From the NCBI RefSeq assembly GCF_014196625.1, contig NZ_JACIDZ010000001.1, positions 248,001 through 312,000 on the forward strand: a stretch of 64,000 nt of DNA, read 5' to 3'. The notes under the pieces are model-generated. The model made no database searches. It was not told the DNA's origin and saw only the letters and a list, made by a program, of their open reading frames with translations. Made by a program: the position numbers and the translations under genes. Shown in pieces: positions 8,547-18,193 of this stretch. The DNA comes from Martelella radicis (GTDB lineage: Bacteria > Pseudomonadota > Alphaproteobacteria > Rhizobiales > Rhizobiaceae). Each line of letters opens with the position of its first letter. Position 1 is the first letter of the stretch.

Positions 8547-9245
8547 ATGGACGCGCGTCAATTGAAGATCAAGGCAGCCGAAACGGCGCTTGGATATGTC
8601 GAGGACGGTATGCGTCTCGGCATCGGTACCGGCAGCACAGCGCGTGAATTCATCGCGCTGCTCGGCGAAAAAGTGGCGAACGGCTTCAACGTCATCGGCG
8701 TGCCGACGTCGGAGGCAACGGCCCGCCAGTGCCTCGAACTGGGGATCGAGCTGAAGTCTCTCGACGAATCGCCCGAACTCGACCTGACCATCGACGGCGC
8801 CGACGAGATCGACCCGGCGCTGAACCTGATCAAGGGCGGCGGCGGCGCGCTTCTGCGCGAAAAGATCGTGGCTTCGGCCTCCAAGGCGATGATCGTGATC
8901 GCCGACGAGACCAAGGTGGTTGACCAGCTCGGCGCCTTTCCGCTGCCGATCGAGGTCATGCCCTTCGGGCTCGGCGCCACGCGCCTTGCCATCGAAAAGG
9001 CCGCTTCGCGCCTCAATATGTCCGGATCGCTGGATCTGCGCAGTTCCGGGGACGGTCCGTTCATGACCGATGGAGGCCATTATATCCTCGACGCATCATT
9101 TGGCCGCATTCCCGATGCAGAGGCTCTTTCTGTGGCGCTCAACATCATCCCGGGCGTTGTGGAGCACGGGCTGTTTATCGATATAGCGACGCTGGCCGTC
9201 GTTGCATCCGACGGCGGCGTGCGTACACTCAAAGCAACCGAGTAG
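8547..9245 (+). CDS. rpiA: Ribose-5-phosphate isomerase A
   Basis: This 232-residue RpiA interconverts ribose-5-phosphate and ribulose-5-phosphate in the non-oxidative pentose phosphate pathway. Signature stretches are GTGSTA at 27-32 (phosphate binding), DGADEID around residue 84 and [12 protein letters not shown] around residues 94-105, which together contain the catalytic acidic residues and lysine. The ribosome site AGAAGGAG lies about ten bases before the ATG. Only 13 bp separate its stop from the following DUF2059 gene, so the two are probably cotranscribed. Confidence 0.96.
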   Translation: MDARQLKIKAAETALGYVEDGMRLGIGTGSTAREFIALLGEKVANGFNVIGVPTSEATARQCLELGIELKSLDESPELDLTIDGADEIDPALNLIKGGGGALLREKIVASASKAMIVIADETKVVDQLGAFPLPIEVMPFGLGATRLAIEKAASRLNMSGSLDLRSSGDGPFMTDGGHYILDASFGRIPDAEALSVALNIIPGVVEHGLFIDIATLAVVASDGGVRTLKATE

Positions 9246-9258
9246 ACAGGAGTCCTTT

Positions 9259-9792
9259 ATGAGATTTCAAACCAAGATCGGCCGTTCCGTGGCCGTTGCC
9301 GCCACGGTAATGGGACTTGGCGCCTTTTCCGTTGCTGCGGCGCAGGATGTATCGCCCGAGCACCTCGCGGCTGCCAAGGCCGCGCTCAATGCGCTCGGCA
9401 TCAATTCGCAATTCGACGAGATACTGCCGAATCAGGCCGACCTCGTTCAGTCGCAGATGACGCAGGTCTATCCGAACTATCATTCGCTGATCGATGAAGT
9501 CGTCACCGATACGGCGATTGCGCTCGCCCCGCGCCGCGCAGACCTCGAAAACGAGGGCGCGCAGATCTACGCCAATATCTTCACCCAGGAAGAGCTTCAG
9601 CAACTGGCGGATTTCTACAGTTCCGATCTCGGCCAGAAGTTCATCCAGTACGGGCCGATCGCCGCGCGCGAACTGAGCCAGGCCGGCGATATCTGGGCAC
9701 GCGGCATTGCCCGCGACCTGAACCAGCAGGCCCAGGAAGAGTTGAACACGCGTATCGCCGAGCAGACGGGATCGGCGCCGGCCCCCCAGTAA
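9259..9792 (+). CDS. DUF2059 family exported protein
   Basis: The 177-residue protein has a signal peptide (about 1-28, ending at VAAAQ) and a mature part mostly of helices. The DUF2059 stretch is around ANIFTQEELQQLADFYSSD and lies close to GQKFIQYGPIAAREL. The function of the family is unknown; many members are periplasmic. An upstream ATG at 9202 would overlap rpiA and hide the signal peptide. The ATG at 9259 has an AGGAG site about seven bases before it, so it is preferred. It sits right after rpiA. Confidence 0.85.
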   Translation: MRFQTKIGRSVAVAATVMGLGAFSVAAAQDVSPEHLAAAKAALNALGINSQFDEILPNQADLVQSQMTQVYPNYHSLIDEVVTDTAIALAPRRADLENEGAQIYANIFTQEELQQLADFYSSDLGQKFIQYGPIAARELSQAGDIWARGIARDLNQQAQEELNTRIAEQTGSAPAPQ

Positions 9793-9818
9793 GGCGCAGC
9801 CACCGGTTTTTCAGTCAA

Positions 9819-9846
9819 AAGGGGCGTGCCGGAAGGCGCGCCCCTT
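9819..9846 (+). terminator. Probable terminator hairpin after the DUF2059 gene
   Basis: AAGGGGCG and CGCCCCTT form a strong stem about 25 bp past the stop. There is no clean run of T after it, so it may need Rho or may act only as a stabilising hairpin. Confidence 0.5.
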
Positions 9847-9962
9847 GGCGTTTGCGCCTCGGTTAAGCCCTTGCTTCGTCTTCGCCCTTTTTTTTCTGAC
9901 GCAAATTGCCATATTCAGGCCCGACCTTTTCCAAAACTTTGACTGCCACAAGGAGCCTCCCC

Positions 9963-11351
9963 ATGTCCGATTACGATTTTGACCTTTTTGTTATCGGCGG
10001 AGGGTCGGGCGGCGTGCGCGCCGCGCGTCTGGCGGCAGGGCTCGGCAAGCGCGTCGCGATCGCCGAGGAATACCGCTTCGGCGGCACCTGCGTCATTCGC
10101 GGCTGCGTGCCGAAGAAGCTCTTTGTCTATGCCTCGCAGTTTCCGGAACATTTCGAGGATGCGGAGGGCTATGGCTGGCATGTGGGCGAACGGCATTTTT
10201 CCTGGCCGGACCTGATTGCCGCCAAGGACAAGGAGATCACGCGTCTCGAAGGGCTCTACCGCAAGGGACTTGAAAATGCCGGGGCGGAAATCCTGGAAAG
10301 CCGGGCGGAAATCATCGGGCCGCATCGCCTGCGGCTCAACGCCTCGGGCCAGGAAGTGACGGCGGAGAAAATCCTGATCGCTGTCGGCGGCGCGCCCAAC
10401 CCGCATCCGGAAATGCCGGGGTCCGAACTCTGCATCTCTTCCAATGAGGCCTTCCACCTCGAGGAACTGCCGAAATCGATCGCGATCACCGGCGGCGGCT
10501 ATATCGCCGTGGAATTCGCCAATATCTTCAACGGCCTCGGCGTGGAAACGACGCTGATCTATCGCGGTCCTGAAATCCTGCGCGGGTTCGACATGGACAT
10601 GCGCGTCAATCTGCGCGAGGCGATGGAGAAGAAGGGCATTCATGTCGTCCGCCGCGACACGATTGTCGGCGTGGCCAAAGCGGCCGACGGGCGCCTGAAA
10701 GCGGAGACGCAACACGGCCACGTCTTCAATGTTGACCAAGTGATGCTGGCGCTCGGCCGCCAGCCCAACACCAAGAGCCTCGGGCTCGAATCGGTCGGCG
10801 TCGAGACCGATGCCAAGGGCGCGATCATCGTCGACGATTATTCGCGCACCAATGTCGACCATGTCTACGCGCTTGGCGACGTGACCGACCGGGTGCAGCT
10901 GACGCCGGTCGCCATTCACGAGGCGATGTGCTTCATCGAGACCGAATACAAGAACAACCCGACCAAGCCGGATCATGACCTCATCGCGACGGCTGTGTTC
11001 TCGCAGCCGGAAATCGGCACGGTCGGCCTTCCCGAGGATGTAGCGGCAGAGCGTTATGAGGAACTGGAAGTCTACCTGGCGAAGTTCCGCCCGATGAAGG
11101 CGACTCTGTCGGGCCGCGACGAGAAGACGGTGATGAAGCTGATCGTCAATGCCGCCGACCGCAAGGTTGTCGGCGCCCATATTCTCGGCCATGAGGCTGG
11201 CGAGATGGCGCAGTTGATCGGCGTGGCGCTGAAGGGCGGCTGCACCAAGGATGATTTCGACCGCACCATGGCGGTTCATCCGACGGCGACCGAAGAACTC
11301 GTGACCATGTACAACCCGTCCTATCGGGTGAAGAACGGCGAGCGGGTCTGA
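9963..11351 (+). CDS. gor: Glutathione-disulfide reductase
   Basis: This 462-residue flavoprotein reduces glutathione disulfide with NADPH in the cytoplasm. It has the FAD loop GGGSGG (12-17), the redox pair C43/C48 in CVIRGC followed by VPKK, a second nucleotide-binding fold beginning ITGGGYIAVEFA, the FAD segment YALGDVTDR, and the C-terminal active-site HPTATEE. CVIRGCVPKK distinguishes glutathione reductase from dihydrolipoamide dehydrogenase. The start at 9963 is set by AAGGAG at 9950-9955; an in-frame ATG at 9906 adds a tail with no family match. Confidence 0.94.
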   Translation: MSDYDFDLFVIGGGSGGVRAARLAAGLGKRVAIAEEYRFGGTCVIRGCVPKKLFVYASQFPEHFEDAEGYGWHVGERHFSWPDLIAAKDKEITRLEGLYRKGLENAGAEILESRAEIIGPHRLRLNASGQEVTAEKILIAVGGAPNPHPEMPGSELCISSNEAFHLEELPKSIAITGGGYIAVEFANIFNGLGVETTLIYRGPEILRGFDMDMRVNLREAMEKKGIHVVRRDTIVGVAKAADGRLKAETQHGHVFNVDQVMLALGRQPNTKSLGLESVGVETDAKGAIIVDDYSRTNVDHVYALGDVTDRVQLTPVAIHEAMCFIETEYKNNPTKPDHDLIATAVFSQPEIGTVGLPEDVAAERYEELEVYLAKFRPMKATLSGRDEKTVMKLIVNAADRKVVGAHILGHEAGEMAQLIGVALKGGCTKDDFDRTMAVHPTATEELVTMYNPSYRVKNGERV

Positions 11352-11356
11352 TTTCG

Positions 11357-11390
11357 GGCGGCCCGGTGCTTCAGAGAGCGCCGGGCCGCC
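11357..11390. terminator. Strong hairpin between gor and a small minus-strand frame
   Basis: A 14-bp stem (GGCGGCCCGGTGCT with its complement, one G-T pair) closes on a five- to six-base loop, five bases after the gor stop. No run of T follows on either strand. It could end gor and the converging small frame as a two-way structure. Confidence 0.5.
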
Positions 11391-11527
11391 TATCGCCGGC
11401 GCATGATCCGGCTGATGAGGGCGGCAGCCCACAGGTGGCCGCGCCAGTCTTCGCCCTCCAACGGGTCGGCAAGAGAGGGACGCGGTTTGAATTCCGCGCG
11501 TCGGGCAATGGAAAGCCAGTCGATCAT
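11390..11527 (-). CDS. Possible small protein of 45 residues
   Basis: This short frame begins MIDWLSIARRAEF and ends SRIMRRR. On the minus strand GGGAG lies seven bases before its ATG, which is a good ribosome site, and its stop falls at the edge of the hairpin after gor. The predicted product is basic with one amphipathic stretch (WRGHLWAAALISRIM). I recognise no family. Support is the ribosome site and position only; it may be chance coding in high-GC DNA. Confidence 0.35.
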   Translation of the reverse strand: MIDWLSIARRAEFKPRPSLADPLEGEDWRGHLWAAALISRIMRRR

Positions 11528-11702
11528 GTCGTTTCTCCCGTCGGTTCGGCGCCCGTTTCTTCGGTGCTTCCAAGACCTAGGCGGTTCCGGGCGGCGGCTG
11601 TAGAAGCGTGGATGAAGTGTCTGTTTCAGCCGTGAACGGTTCATCCCCTTCGCCGCTGGTGTAGAGTGGGCGGGCATTCAGGACTTTCGGGAACAGGCAT
11701 TA

Positions 11703-12566
11703 ATGGCGGATCCGAACTGGGATGATCTCCAGCTTTTTCATGTGGTCGCGGAACTCGGCGGACTAAGCGCCGCCGCCCAGCGTACGGGCCTGTCCGCGCC
11801 CACCATCGGCCGGCGCATGCTGGCGCTGGAGCGCACGCTCGGACGCTCGCTGTTCCTGAGGTCCCAGCGCGGCTATCGGCTGGCCCATGACGGCGAGGTG
11901 CTGTTCGAGCGCGTCAGCGGCATGCAGGCGGTGGCCGATGCGATCGCCGACTGGCACGGCGAGGCCTTCGCCATGCCCTGGGTGTCGATTGCCGTCGACA
12001 GCTGGCTTGCAGGCTTTGCCGCCGACAGCGTGCTTCGGATCAAGGGGCCGGAGGACGGCTTTCGCATCTGCCTTGCTGCTGCCGGCCCGTCTCTGGCGCT
12101 TGCCTTTCGCGAGGCCGATGTCGCGGTTCTTGGCGCACGGCCCGACAGCGGCAATCTGGCGGTCCGCCGCGCGGGCACCATGGCCTATGCGGTCTATCGC
12201 CGTCATGACCTTGCGGGAGACGATGCTCCCTGGGTTTCCATGGGCACCGGCTCTGCCGTCTCGGCCTCGGACCGGTGGGTCTTCGAAAACCGGGAATCGG
12301 CGATCACCACCTGGACGGAGGATCGCGACCTTCTCGTCCGGCTCGTCGCTGCCGGCGCGGGGCAGGGGGTTCTGCCCGTTTATCTCGGCGATGCAAACCC
12401 CGTGCTTGAACGCGTCGACGGCATCATCGACGAACTCACCCATTCGCTTTTCATCGTCGCCAATGACGACGACCGACACCGGCCCGAAGTGCGCACCGTG
12501 ATCGAGCGCCTGGCCGCCTTCATCCGGGAAAACGACGCGCTGCTTGCCGGCCGAACGGGTGGTTGA
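11703..12566 (+). CDS. LysR-family transcriptional regulator
   Basis: The 287-residue regulator has an N-terminal winged helix-turn-helix (about 5-63). It includes [20 protein letters not shown] and the recognition-helix stretch [16 protein letters not shown] ligand-binding domain follows (about 85-285). The short effector domain and the start [17 protein letters not shown] are typical of the GcvA/DsdC-like branch seen in rhizobia. There is no divergent partner, because the upstream neighbour is the hairpin region after gor, so the target is unknown. Confidence 0.85.
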   Translation: MADPNWDDLQLFHVVAELGGLSAAAQRTGLSAPTIGRRMLALERTLGRSLFLRSQRGYRLAHDGEVLFERVSGMQAVADAIADWHGEAFAMPWVSIAVDSWLAGFAADSVLRIKGPEDGFRICLAAAGPSLALAFREADVAVLGARPDSGNLAVRRAGTMAYAVYRRHDLAGDDAPWVSMGTGSAVSASDRWVFENRESAITTWTEDRDLLVRLVAAGAGQGVLPVYLGDANPVLERVDGIIDELTHSLFIVANDDDRHRPEVRTVIERLAAFIRENDALLAGRTGG

Positions 12567-12670
12567 CGCGCGGGTATACAAAAAAGCGAGAAACGTCTAT
12601 AAGCGCGCCAAAATCGGGAGTGAGGCATGTCCGGCTGATCGCGGCCGGACGGCAAGGACAGGTGAACGAC

Positions 12671-14050
12671 ATGGATAATGCAACGAACTGGACACCGGGT
12701 AGCTGGCGCAAAAAGCCCATTCTGCAGGTGCCGGATTATCCTGATGCAGAAAAGCTCGCCGAGGCTGAAGCGGCGCTCGCGACCTATCCGCCGCTGGTGT
12801 TTGCCGGCGAGGCGCGGCGTCTGAAACGCGCGCTCGGCGAAGTGGCGGAGGGGCGCGGTTTCCTGCTGCAGGGCGGCGATTGCGCCGAAAGCTTTGCCGA
12901 ACACGGCGCCGACACGATCCGCGACTTCTTCCGCGCCTTCCTCCAGATGGCCGTTGTGCTGACCTTCGGCGCGCAGCAGCCCGTCGTCAAGGTCGGCCGC
13001 ATTGCCGGCCAGTTCGCCAAGCCGCGTTCCTCACCGAATGAAACGATCAATGGCGTGACCCTGCCGAGCTATCGCGGCGACATCATCAACGGCATCGATT
13101 TCACCGAGGAAGCGCGCGTTCCCGACCCGCAGCGCCAGCTGATGGCCTATCGCCAGTCGGCCGCGACGCTCAATCTCCTGCGCGCCTTTTCCATGGGCGG
13201 CTACGCCAATCTGGAGAACGTGCATCAGTGGATGCTGGGCTTCGTCAAGGACAGCCCCCAGGGCGAACGCTACCAGAAGCTCGCCGACCGGCTTTCCGAA
13301 ACCATGTCCTTCATGCGCGCCATCGGCATTACGGCGGCGGAAAACCATGCGCTGAGCGAGACCGATTTCTTCACCAGCCATGAGGCGCTTTTGCTCGGCT
13401 ATGAGGAAGCGCTGACGCGCGTCGATTCGACCTCCGGCGACTGGTATGCGACCTCCGGCCACATGATCTGGGTCGGCGACCGGACCCGCCAGGCCGATCA
13501 CGCCCATATCGAATATGTGCGCGGCATCAAGAACCCGCTCGGCCTCAAATGCGGTCCGTCGCTTGCCGAAGACGATCTCCTGCGCCTGATCGATACGCTG
13601 AACCCGGAGAACGAAGCCGGCCGTTTGACGCTGATCTGCCGTTTCGGTCACGACAAGGTTGCCGATCACCTGCCGCGCCTCATCCGCGCCGTCGAGCGCG
13701 AGGGCAGGAAAGTGGTGTGGTCCTGCGATCCGATGCACGGCAACACGATCACGCTCAATTCCTACAAGACGCGGCCCTTCGAGCGGATCCTGTCGGAAGT
13801 CGAGAGCTTCTTCCAGATCCACCGCGCCGAGGGTTCCTATCCCGGCGGCATCCATATCGAGATGACGGGCAAGAACGTGACGGAATGCACCGGCGGCGCC
13901 TGGGCGCTGACGGGCGAAGACCTGCACGACCGTTACCACACCCATTGCGACCCGCGGCTCAACGCCGACCAGGCGCTGGAGCTCGCCTTCCTACTCGCCG
14001 AGCGGATGAAGACGGCTTACGAGGAAAAGAAGCTCGCGATCAACGAGTAA
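12671..14050 (+). CDS. Class II 3-deoxy-7-phosphoheptulonate synthase (DAHP synthase)
   Basis: This 459-residue plant-type DAHP synthase condenses phosphoenolpyruvate with erythrose-4-phosphate, the first step to aromatic amino acids. Class II features are [11 protein letters not shown] near residue 62 (with the metal-binding cysteine), KPRSSP, RFGHDKV near 325 and the metal ligands around [10 protein letters not shown] near 355. The length is typical. The ATG at 12671 follows AGGACAGGTGAACGAC; an upstream in-frame ATG at 12563 overlaps the LysR gene and adds non-conserved residues. Rhizobia generally use this class II enzyme. Confidence 0.95.
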   Translation: MDNATNWTPGSWRKKPILQVPDYPDAEKLAEAEAALATYPPLVFAGEARRLKRALGEVAEGRGFLLQGGDCAESFAEHGADTIRDFFRAFLQMAVVLTFGAQQPVVKVGRIAGQFAKPRSSPNETINGVTLPSYRGDIINGIDFTEEARVPDPQRQLMAYRQSAATLNLLRAFSMGGYANLENVHQWMLGFVKDSPQGERYQKLADRLSETMSFMRAIGITAAENHALSETDFFTSHEALLLGYEEALTRVDSTSGDWYATSGHMIWVGDRTRQADHAHIEYVRGIKNPLGLKCGPSLAEDDLLRLIDTLNPENEAGRLTLICRFGHDKVADHLPRLIRAVEREGRKVVWSCDPMHGNTITLNSYKTRPFERILSEVESFFQIHRAEGSYPGGIHIEMTGKNVTECTGGAWALTGEDLHDRYHTHCDPRLNADQALELAFLLAERMKTAYEEKKLAINE

Positions 14051-14130
14051 GGTGGTCCGGCAAATGCCGGATTTGCACACGCTTGACGACGCTGCGTTAG
14101 CTGAGCGCATTGCCGCATAGCCTCCAATCG

Positions 14131-14266
14131 ATCTCCCCCCTTGAGGGGGAGATGTCGCGAAAGCGACAGAGAGGGGTAAAGGGCGCAAGCCCTCCAGCCG
14201 AATTTGCCGAGAGGGTTCACCCCTCTCTGCCCCTGTCGGGGGCATCTCTCCCTCAAGGGGAGAGAT
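14131..14266. repeat. Composite palindromic intergenic repeat
   Basis: A 136-bp element is bounded by GATCTCCCCCCTTGAGGGGG on the left and CTCAAGGGGAGAGAT on the right, which are inverted copies. Inside lie AGAGAGGGGT and its partner ACCCCTCTCT, and a small hairpin TCGCGAAAGCGA. Repeats of this kind (CTCCCCCTTGAGGGGGAGAT with GCGACAGAGAGGGG) recur in many rhizobial genomes. It fills most of the gap between the DAHP synthase gene and nadE. Confidence 0.75.
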
Positions 14267-14373
14267 TGTTAGAGGCCATCTTCGGGTCTTATTCAGGCCG
14301 CTGCCTTTTTCACGTTTGATTTTTCCGCCAAAACATGGTGTCCATCCCTGCAGACCTGAAAGGTGGAATTGCC

Positions 14374-16032
14374 ATGGACAGCCTCAAAATCGCTCTCGCC
14401 CAGCTCAATCCGACGGTTGGTGATATCGCAGGCAACCTCGAGAAACTGCGCGCCGCGCGCAAGAAGGCTGCGGCTGCGGGCGCCGATCTCGTCCTTTCGA
14501 CCGAGCTCTTCATCTCCGGCTATCAGCCGGAAGACCTGGTGATGAAGCCCGCCTTTCTCGCCGCCTGTCAGAAGGCGGTCGAGGCGCTTGCGGCCGATAC
14601 CGCCGATGGCGGACCGGGCGTGATCGTCGGCTATCCGCGCAAGGGCGAGGCCGGACGGCACAATTCGGTTGCCGTTCTGGACGGCGGCGAGATCATCGCC
14701 ATTCGCGACAAGGTCGACCTGCCGAACTATGGTGAATTCGACGAGAAGCGCGTCTTCGTGCCGGGCGACATGCCGGGGCCGGTGAATTTTCGCGGCGTCA
14801 GGATCGGCATTCCGATCTGCGAGGATATCTGGGGCGATCTCGGCGTGTGCGAAACGCTGGCCGAAAGCGGCGCTGAACTTCTGCTCTCGCCCAATGGCTC
14901 GCCCTATTACCGCGGCAAGGTCGATGTGCGCCATCAGGTGGTGCTGAAGCAGGTGATCGAGACCGGCCTGCCGCTCGTCTATCTCAACACGCTCGGCGGT
15001 CAGGACGAACTGGTCTTCGATGGCGGCAGTTTCGGCTTCAATGCCGACAGGACGCTCGCCTTCCAGATGCCGCAATTCGTCGAGGATATCACAATCTCCG
15101 AATGGGAACGCGGCGCGGATGGCTGGCGCATCGTCGGCGGCAAGGTGGCCGCATTGCCGATCGGCGAGGCCTCCGATTACCGCGCCTGCGTGCTCGGCTT
15201 TGCCGATTACGTCAACAAGAACGGCTTCAAGAGCGTGGTGCTTGGCTTGTCCGGCGGCATCGATTCCGCGATCTGTGCCGCGATTGCCGTCGACGCGCTG
15301 GGCGCTGAGCGCGTGCACTGCGTGATGCTGCCCTATCGCTACACTTCCGAGGAATCGCTCTCCGATGCCGCGGCCTGCGCCAAGGCGCTCGGCTGCCGCT
15401 ATGATGTCGTCGCGATCGAGGAGCCGGTCACCGGCTTCCTCTCCGCGCTGGAGACCATGTTCGAGGGCACCGAGGAAGGCATTACCGAGGAAAACCTGCA
15501 AAGCCGCACGCGCGGCACGATCCTGATGGCGATTTCGAACAAGTTCGGCGCCATGGTGGTGACGACGGGCAACAAGTCGGAAATGTCGGTCGGCTATGCG
15601 ACGCTTTACGGCGACATGAACGGCGGCTTCAATCCGATCAAGGACCTCTACAAGATGCAGGTCTACGCCGTTGCCGCATGGCGCAACACCGAGCGGCCGG
15701 AAGGTATGCATGGGCCGGAAAAGAACGCCATTCCGCAGAACATCATCGACAAGACGCCCTCGGCCGAGCTTCGCCCGAACCAGACCGACCAGGATTCGCT
15801 GCCGCCCTATCCGGTGCTGGACGATATTCTGGAATGCCTCGTGGAGCGCGAAATGTCGGTGGAGGCGATTGTTGCGCGCGGTCATGACGCGGAGACGGTG
15901 CACCGGATCGAACATCTGCTCTACATCGCCGAATACAAGCGGCGCCAGTCCGCGCCCGGCGTGAAGATCACGCGCAAGAATTTCGGACGCGACCGGCGCT
16001 ACCCGATCACCAACCGCTTCCGCGATCGATAG
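14374..16032 (+). CDS. nadE: Glutamine-dependent NAD+ synthetase
   Basis: The 552-residue two-domain enzyme makes NAD+ from deamido-NAD+, ATP and glutamine. The N-terminal nitrilase-type glutaminase domain (about 1-260) has E43 in STELFISGY, K115 in the DKVDLPNYGEF segment and the nucleophile cysteine in IPICEDIWG. The C-terminal synthetase domain (about 275-552) has the ATP-binding LSGGIDSA and TTGNKSEMSVGYATLYGD. The start at 14374 is preferred over an in-frame ATG at 14335 because AAAGGTGG precedes it and homology begins at LKIALAQLNP. No partner gene is needed. Confidence 0.96.
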   Translation: MDSLKIALAQLNPTVGDIAGNLEKLRAARKKAAAAGADLVLSTELFISGYQPEDLVMKPAFLAACQKAVEALAADTADGGPGVIVGYPRKGEAGRHNSVAVLDGGEIIAIRDKVDLPNYGEFDEKRVFVPGDMPGPVNFRGVRIGIPICEDIWGDLGVCETLAESGAELLLSPNGSPYYRGKVDVRHQVVLKQVIETGLPLVYLNTLGGQDELVFDGGSFGFNADRTLAFQMPQFVEDITISEWERGADGWRIVGGKVAALPIGEASDYRACVLGFADYVNKNGFKSVVLGLSGGIDSAICAAIAVDALGAERVHCVMLPYRYTSEESLSDAAACAKALGCRYDVVAIEEPVTGFLSALETMFEGTEEGITEENLQSRTRGTILMAISNKFGAMVVTTGNKSEMSVGYATLYGDMNGGFNPIKDLYKMQVYAVAAWRNTERPEGMHGPEKNAIPQNIIDKTPSAELRPNQTDQDSLPPYPVLDDILECLVEREMSVEAIVARGHDAETVHRIEHLLYIAEYKRRQSAPGVKITRKNFGRDRRYPITNRFRDR

Positions 16033-16056
16033 GAACGGCGGGTCGGGGAGGGGCTC

Positions 16057-16884
<828 letters not shown>

Positions 16885-16991
16885 ACCGCCGTGCCGGGCC
16901 GGCCTGTCATCAAGCTGAAATACGACTCGTGTTTTAAGGGTGCCATCCATGGATGCACAGAGGCCGCCGGGGGCTATGGCGGGTTGAGGCG

Positions 16992-17822
16992 ATGGAACCC
17001 AGACAGTTCAGAACGCTCTTCATTTCCGACCTTCATTTGGGGTCGAAGGCCGCCAAGGCGGATTTCCTGCTCGATTTCATGCGCCACCACGAGGCCGAGA
17101 CGATCATCCTTGTCGGCGACATCATCGACGGCTGGCGGCTGAAGCGCAGCTGGTACTGGCCGCAACCCTTCAACGACGTGATCCAGAAAATGCTGCGCAA
17201 GGCCCGCAAGGGCACGCGGATCGTCTATATTCCGGGCAATCACGACGAATTCCTGCGGGATTTTCCCGGCACCCATTTCGGCGGCGTGGAAGTTGCCGAG
17301 CGGATGATCTTCGAGGCGGCCGACGGCAAGAAATATCTCGTCATCCATGGCGACGAATTCGATGTTGTCGTTCGCCACGCCCGCATCGTCGCCTATCTCG
17401 GCGACTGGGCCTATGACGCTGCCATAGCGATCAATCATGTGCTGGCGGCCGTGCGCCGCAAGCTCGGAATGCCTTACTGGTCTTTCTCCGCCTGGGCCAA
17501 GCTGCAGGTCAAGCACGGGGTCAATTTCATCGGCGAGTTCCAGCGCGTGGTCGTGGACGAGGCGCGCCGGAACGATGTCGACGGCGTCATCTGCGGCCAC
17601 ATTCACCATGCGGTGATGGAAGAGATGGACGGCATCCGCTACATCAACACCGGCGACTGGGTGGAAAGCTGCACGGCCGTGGCCGAGCATTTCGACGGCA
17701 CGTTCGAACTGATCAACTGGCAGAAGATCGAGGGCGTGTTCGAGGACGATCCGCAGGAGACGGAGGCCGAGGACATCGCGCCGCTGATCATGGCCGCCAA
17801 GGCCAAGGGCCGCGCGGCCTGA
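16992..17822 (+). CDS. LpxH-like metallophosphoesterase (UDP-2,3-diacylglucosamine diphosphatase family)
   Basis: This calcineurin-like phosphoesterase of about 276 residues has all the two-metal motifs in order: DLHLG near residue 12, GDIIDGW near 43, GNHDEF near 81, HGDEFD near 119 and GHIHHA near 205. COG2908 members include LpxH, which hydrolyses UDP-diacylglucosamine in lipid A synthesis. Rhizobiales commonly use LpxI for that step, so the substrate here is uncertain. The start at 16992 follows a GAGGCG site; an earlier ATG at 16953 adds non-conserved residues. Genes for envelope lipid transport lie downstream. Confidence 0.8.
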   Translation: MEPRQFRTLFISDLHLGSKAAKADFLLDFMRHHEAETIILVGDIIDGWRLKRSWYWPQPFNDVIQKMLRKARKGTRIVYIPGNHDEFLRDFPGTHFGGVEVAERMIFEAADGKKYLVIHGDEFDVVVRHARIVAYLGDWAYDAAIAINHVLAAVRRKLGMPYWSFSAWAKLQVKHGVNFIGEFQRVVVDEARRNDVDGVICGHIHHAVMEEMDGIRYINTGDWVESCTAVAEHFDGTFELINWQKIEGVFEDDPQETEAEDIAPLIMAAKAKGRAA

Positions 17823-18193
17823 CAACTCGCGTTCCTCCGCGCTTCCTTCCGGTCCGGACTGCATGCGGCGTGCGTATTATCGCAGTGCCGTGCAATGGGG
17901 TTCCTTGATCTGCGGGATCGGCTCGGTCGCGCTCGATCCAGCTCTTTGTCTTACGCATCGGGTTATCGAAAAACCGGTTTCCACTTTTTCGCCCGATGCT
18001 CTAGGTCCTTCAAAAGACTTGCAATCTCTTTCCCGTCATGAAAAGCCTAACAAAGGTCATGATCGCGGCCGATCGTCACGATCTCGGGTGCTCCTGTTTG
18101 CGATGGTTCGGCCCGATCTCCCGGCATCATGGCGAACGAGGCATTTTGCGCCCGGACCGATGCGGCGTCGAACCGGCGCAGAACACTGGATAA
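17823..18193. other. Intergenic stretch before mlaE
   Basis: This 371-bp spacer holds the second copy of the palindromic repeat (17955-17999) and presumably the promoter of the mla-type operon. No conserved gene is seen. Confidence 0.5.
17955..17999. repeat. Rhizobial-type intergenic palindromic repeat, copy 2
   Basis: A 45-bp element shares outer GCATCG/CGATGC arms and the following CTAG with the copy at 3725-3768. Its inner arms are CGAAAAACCGG and CCACTTTTTCG, so the centre has diverged while the frame is kept. Confidence 0.7.

Noticed and set aside
9915-11573. A 552-residue frame opposite gor
   Set aside because: It reads antisense through the whole of a conserved enzyme and has histidine- and arginine-rich noise composition.
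12563-12670. Extended N-terminus for the DAHP synthase
   Set aside because: It overlaps the LysR stop, has no homology and lacks a ribosome site; the ATG at 12671 is better.
14131-14266. CRISPR-like array
   Set aside because: The repeats are inverted, not direct, and there is no series of equal spacers. No cas gene is present anywhere in the window.
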